Origin: JAHCIE01 sp034431435
GTDB taxonomy: Bacteria; Chloroflexota; Anaerolineae; Epilineales; JAHCIE01
Reading direction: 5' to 3'
DNA: 20,125 bases
NCBI GenBank assembly: GCA_034431435.1
Contig: DAOUDG010000009.1
Location: 1 to 20,125, forward strand
A model generated the notes under the pieces. The model was given only the letters and a program-made list of their open reading frames with translations, was not told the DNA's origin and did no database searches. Both the position numbers and the translations under genes were made by a program. How positions within the stretch are numbered: position 1 is the first letter of the stretch; each line of letters begins with the position of its first letter. Positions 16,901-20,125 of the stretch are shown here, in pieces.

Positions 16901-17778
16901 GACTTGAGTCCGGTCAGGGCGATGCCCCGGATGATCTGACGCTGGAACAGGAAGAAGACGATCAGGAGCGGTACGGTCGATAGCGTCGCGCCGGTCATGA
17001 TGAGATGCCAGTCGGAGCCGGCCTCACTGGAGAAGAAGGACAGGCCGACGGGCAGGGTCAGCATCTCGCGCCGTGAGGTGACGACCAGCGGCCAGATGAA
17101 AGCGTTCCAGTTACCCAGAAAGTTGAAGATACACAGGGCAGCGATGGCAGGCTTGACCAGGGGCACGGCGATGCGCCAGAAGATGCCGAATTCGGACAGG
17201 CCGTCGATGCGCGCCGCATCGAGCAACTCGTTGGGGACACCTTGCATGAACTGCCGCATCAGGAACAGGCCGGTGGCGGTAATGAGACCGGGGAAGGCGA
17301 GGCCCCAGTAGGTATTGGCCCAGCCCCACTGGGTCGCCATGGTATACCAGGGGATGACCAGCATCTCGGTGGGGACCATCAGGGTGCTGAGGATGAGGAC
17401 GAAGATAACATTCTTGAGCGGGAATTCAAACTTGGCGAAGACGTAGCCACCGAGGGTATCGAAGAAGGCGACCGAGGCCGTGCTGATGGTGGCGACGATA
17501 AGGCTGTTGAGGTACCAACGCGGGAAGAGGGTGCGCGTCAGGACCTGGGAGTAGTTATCGAGGGTCGGGTGGGCCGGGAAGAAGTCGGGCTTGAAGATGT
17601 CCGCCGCCGGCTTCAGCGAGGTGCTGATCATCCAGATAAAGGGTGTGACCATCACAATCCCGCCCAGGATAAGCGCCAGGTAGGCCAGGGCGGTGAGCCA
17701 CGACCCACGCCGACCGGCTCGGCGGCCGGGAACGGTGTGGGGTGTAGGACGCGCATCAAGATCGTGGGCGACGGCCAT
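16897..17778 (-). CDS. CUT1-type ABC importer permease, MalG-like
   Basis: The 293-residue inner-membrane permease has six predicted helices, beginning with LTALAYLALILGGIVMVTPFIW. The cytoplasmic EAA loop ELLDAARIDG..........P..KPAI binds the ATPase subunit. It ends near residue 293 with GIALTGLKS, a typical MalG-class C-terminus. ATG is supported by AGGAG six bases upstream, 14 bp after the preceding permease stop. Its own stop overlaps the lyase ATG. It pairs with the upstream permease to form the translocation channel for the ligand delivered by the binding protein. No ATPase gene is present in the cluster. Confidence 0.93.
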   Translation of the reverse strand: MAVAHDLDARPTPHTVPGRRAGRRGSWLTALAYLALILGGIVMVTPFIWMISTSLKPAADIFKPDFFPAHPTLDNYSQVLTRTLFPRWYLNSLIVATISTASVAFFDTLGGYVFAKFEFPLKNVIFVLILSTLMVPTEMLVIPWYTMATQWGWANTYWGLAFPGLITATGLFLMRQFMQGVPNELLDAARIDGLSEFGIFWRIAVPLVKPAIAALCIFNFLGNWNAFIWPLVVTSRREMLTLPVGLSFFSSEAGSDWHLIMTGATLSTVPLLIVFFLFQRQIIRGIALTGLKS

Positions 17779-17792
17779 GCTAGCTCCTGGCC

Positions 17793-18737
17793 TCAGTAGT
17801 CGAAGCGACGCTGCAGGAAGCGCAGCTGGATGACGGTAATAGCGAGAATGATGATGAACAGCGCCACCGATAGCGCGGAGGCATAGCCCATGTTGAGACT
17901 GCCAAAGCCCTCGCGGTAGATGCGGAGGACGACGGTGGTCGTGGTATTCAGCGGGCCGCCGTCACCCTGGCGCGTCATGTTGAGCACCTCGGTGAACATC
18001 CGCAGAAAGGCGATGGTCTGCAGCACGGCCAGGTAGACGATGGTCGAGTTGAGCAGCGGCAGGGTGATGTGGCGGAACAGGGGCCAGCGCCCTGCTCCAT
18101 CGACGCGCGCCGCGTCGTAGTAGACATCGGGAATCTGTTGCAGGCCGGCCAGGAAGATGATGATAGTGAAACCGAGGCCTTGCCACACGACGACGGCGAC
18201 GATGGACAAGAGGGACTGGCTGGGGTCGAACAGGAAGCGTTGGGTCGGCAGGTGGAAGGCGGACAGTAGCAGATTGATTGCGCCGAAGTCGGGCTGGTAG
18301 AGCCAGCGCCATACCCAGGCCACCGCGACGGCCGAGGTGACAAAAGGAATGAAGTAGATCATGCGGAACACACTGACCAGTCGATAGATCGAATTGAGGA
18401 GCAGGGCAAAGCCCAGGCCCAGCGCGAGCTGGAGCGGAACCCCGATAAGGACGTATTTCAGGGTGTTCTCAAAAGCCTTGCGGGTGACAGAGGTCGGCGT
18501 CAGCATCTCCTGCCACAGCTTCTGGTAGTTGGCAAGGCCGACGAAGGGTCGCTGGTCGGACAGCGGGTTCCAGGTGTGAAGGCTGATGTTGAAGGCCGAC
18601 AGGGTCGGGTAGATGCGAATGACCAGGAAGAACAGGAGCGGTACGAAGAGAAAGGCGTAGGCCCATAGGATGCGCCGCTGCCGAAGGCTCAACCCGCGCC
18701 GAGTCGTTGTTGCCGCTGACTTAGTTGCCGTCGTCAC
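17793..18737 (-). CDS. CUT1-type ABC importer permease, MalF/UgpA-like
   Basis: This 314-aa permease has an N-terminal Thr/Ala/Ser tail, then six predicted helices from ILWAYAFLFVPLLFFLV onward, and an EAA loop DVYYDAARVDGAG...F..ITLPLL. The ENTLKYVLIGVPLQLALG segment is typical of the MalF/UgpA class without the extra periplasmic domain. Two in-frame GTG codons compete. The one at 18737 is preferred because GAGG lies five bases upstream; the GTG at 18743 overlaps that ribosome binding site. A 17-bp hairpin separates it from the binding-protein gene upstream. The product forms the heterodimeric channel with the following permease. Confidence 0.92.
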   Translation of the reverse strand: MTTATKSAATTTRRGLSLRQRRILWAYAFLFVPLLFFLVIRIYPTLSAFNISLHTWNPLSDQRPFVGLANYQKLWQEMLTPTSVTRKAFENTLKYVLIGVPLQLALGLGFALLLNSIYRLVSVFRMIYFIPFVTSAVAVAWVWRWLYQPDFGAINLLLSAFHLPTQRFLFDPSQSLLSIVAVVVWQGLGFTIIIFLAGLQQIPDVYYDAARVDGAGRWPLFRHITLPLLNSTIVYLAVLQTIAFLRMFTEVLNMTRQGDGGPLNTTTTVVLRIYREGFGSLNMGYASALSVALFIIILAITVIQLRFLQRRFDY

Positions 18738-18754
18738 TGTCACCTCGTTCTAAA

Positions 18755-18790
18755 GCGGGCGACAGGCCAGGCCCCTGGCCTGTCGCCCGC
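18755..18790 (-). promoter_or_regulatory. Large intercistronic hairpin between binding protein and permease genes
   Basis: GCGGGCGACAGGCCAGG (18755-18771) pairs perfectly with 18774-18790, giving a 16-17 bp stem with an almost absent loop. It fills the gap between the binding-protein stop (18805) and the permease start (18737). At this position it can protect the 3' end of the upstream mRNA or partly terminate transcription, raising binding protein over permease, as known for malE-malF. It has no T-run. Confidence 0.7.
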
Positions 18791-18804
18791 AGTCATCGCG
18801 GCGG

Positions 18805-20125
18805 CTACTTGATCTTGGCCCAGAACTCGTCGTACAGGGCCTGGTCCTTGGCGACGGCGTCGGCCAACGTCTTGCAAGGGTCGGCGCCCTGGAGGCGGAT
18901 GGCGTCGAAGGCGTCAATCAGGTTCTGGCGCTGCTTGGCCTCGTCGACAAAGAAGGTGGCGTGGGAGTAGGGCAGGCTTTGGGCGAACGCGCCGAGCTTG
19001 GGGTCCTTCAGCAGCGCGGGATCGTTGGCCGCGCTCAGTTGGGCCGGCAACTCGCCTGTCTTCTCCACCCACAACTTGCCCGCTTCGGGCGAGGTGATGA
19101 ACTTAAGGAACTTGGTGGAGGCTTCGAGACGCTTGGGGTCAGCAGCCGCCTTCTTGGTCAAGCCATGGGTCCAGTACGAGCCGAAGTTGGCCTGGACACC
19201 GTTGCGCGTCGGCAACGGGGCGACGCCGAAGTTGAGGCCGGTCGCCTTGGCGAGCGCGCCCAGGCGGAACGAGCCGTCGATATGGAGCGCGGCCTTGCCG
19301 TTGGTGAAGGCCGTCGTGGCCCCGTCGAACAGGTCGTTGCTGCCGGTCTTGTACTTCGTCTCGAAGTCGGTCAGCCACTTCCAGGCTTCGCATGCCTGTG
19401 GCGAGCCGTAGTTGAGCTTCTTGTTGTCGGCGCTGAACGGCTCGACACCCCACTGGCGGGTCAGGACCTCGCGGAACCACTGGTGCGCCTGGCCGGTCAT
19501 CTCGACGGGAAAGCCCTGCTGGGTGATCTTGTCGCCATCACGCTTGGTCAGCTTCTGGGCCATCTCGGCGAACTCTTCCACCGTTGTCGGCGGCTTCTCC
19601 GGGTCCAGTCCGGCGGCCTTGAACATGTCCTTGTTCCAGAACAGAGCCAGGGTGCGCACGGCGGTGGGAATCGTCCAGTACTTGCCCTGGAACTTACCCG
19701 CCTGAACCATGGGCGAGAACTCCTTCTCGATCTGGGCGGGGGGGAAGTCCTTCTCGGGCAGGGGCACGAGATAACCCGCTTCTACCCACTTGGGTAGCCA
19801 GCCATAGAACAGGGTGGCAACGTCAGGGCCGACCCCTGCCGGCGCGGAGGCGGCGATCTTGTCCTGGAAGTTGTCGTAGGGGATGTCCGAGTTATGGACG
19901 ACCTTGATGCCGGGGTTGGCGGCCTCGAACTGCTTGATCAGTTCGTTCATGGCCTCGATGCGGGCCGGGAAGTTGTACTGCCAATACTCAATGGTGACCG
20001 GCTCGCCGCTGGCGGGGGCTGCCTTGGCGGCGTCGGCCTTGGGGGCCTCGGTGGCTTTGGCGGCCGGCGCAGCGGCCGGCGCGGTGGTGGGCGCGGCGGC
20101 CTGGGGGGCGGCGGTGGGCGCGGCG
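18805..20125 (-). CDS. Sugar-type extracellular solute-binding protein (MalE/UgpB family), N-terminus outside window
   Basis: The visible 439 residues form the C-terminal bulk of an ABC importer binding protein (COG1653-like). The first ~40 are an Ala/Pro/Thr/Lys-rich tether, the style found after the lipobox of lipoprotein binding proteins; signal peptide and Cys lie right of the window. The fold then begins with VTIEYWQYNFPARIEAMNEL..QFEAANPGIKV. Further landmarks are GPDVATLFYGWLPKWVEAGYLVPL, GKYWTIP, LFWNKDMFKAAGLDP, FTNGKAALHIDGSF and FLKFITSPEAGKLWVEKTGELPA, all standard for this family. It captures the ligand outside the membrane and delivers it to the two permeases. The ligand cannot be deduced: the family includes oligosaccharides and glycerol-3-phosphate. 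An ATG at 19950 lies inside the fold and is not the start. Confidence 0.92.
   Translation of the reverse strand, partial: AAPTAAPQAAAPTTAPAAAPAAKATEAPKADAAKAAPASGEPVTIEYWQYNFPARIEAMNELIKQFEAANPGIKVVHNSDIPYDNFQDKIAASAPAGVGPDVATLFYGWLPKWVEAGYLVPLPEKDFPPAQIEKEFSPMVQAGKFQGKYWTIPTAVRTLALFWNKDMFKAAGLDPEKPPTTVEEFAEMAQKLTKRDGDKITQQGFPVEMTGQAHQWFREVLTRQWGVEPFSADNKKLNYGSPQACEAWKWLTDFETKYKTGSNDLFDGATTAFTNGKAALHIDGSFRLGALAKATGLNFGVAPLPTRNGVQANFGSYWTHGLTKKAAADPKRLEASTKFLKFITSPEAGKLWVEKTGELPAQLSAANDPALLKDPKLGAFAQSLPYSHATFFVDEAKQRQNLIDAFDAIRLQGADPCKTLADAVAKDQALYDEFWAKIK

Noticed and set aside
19950..19952. ATG at 19950 as the start of the binding protein
   Set aside because: The frame continues upstream with fold-essential residues (TIEYWQYNFPARIEA) and an Ala/Pro tether up to the window edge.

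Overview
The window is GC-rich, densely coded bacterial chromosome. I place it most probably in the Chloroflexota. The reasons are the gene set as a whole, the Thr/Pro-rich linkers of the secreted protease, a YTVFLPVLQ stretch just after its signal peptide (a pattern I associate from memory with secreted Chloroflexota proteins), RNase J as the degradative nuclease, and an SBP-dependent sugar importer without its own ATPase. This is an inference from style; no marker gene here fixes the class. Start sites mostly carry GAGG-type ribosome binding sites, and several sigma70-type promoters with 16-18 bp spacers can be read directly.

Layout. Bases 1-73 are the 3' end of a 5S rRNA gene, followed by a strong hairpin (88-117) that ends the rRNA operon. 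A Maf nucleotide pyrophosphatase gene (134-760, minus) is divergent from a two-gene operon for a heterodimeric ABC exporter (927-4572, plus). The exporter has one canonical and one degenerate ATP site. A 21-bp hairpin separates it from a convergent P-type Ca2+-ATPase-like pump (4686-7379, minus). Across a 400-bp G-rich divergent region lies RNase J (7780-9453, plus), with a possible attenuator in its leader. A convergent small membrane-anchored DUF4446 protein follows (9632-10165, minus).

Bases 10166-10808 hold no gene. They contain the DUF4446 promoter, a tandem direct repeat, and about 350 nt of consecutive hairpins that would form the 5' leader of the next gene. That gene (10809-13400, plus) encodes a secreted subtilase fused to a CAP domain and a C-terminal jelly-roll-like domain. 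Next comes a monocistronic GH1 beta-glycosidase (13611-14966, plus) with its own promoter. Its 3' end overlaps by 37 bp the last gene of a minus-strand operon entering from the right edge.

Read in its own direction, that operon is: sugar-type solute-binding lipoprotein (5' end outside the window), a large intercistronic hairpin, two permeases, an argininosuccinate-lyase-like enzyme whose ATG overlaps the preceding permease stop codon, and a flavin-reductase-family protein. A lyase translationally coupled to an importer permease, with several departures from true argininosuccinate lyase, looks like an uncharacterised uptake-and-cleavage pathway. Together with the structured leader of the protease gene it is the part of the window most worth following up.
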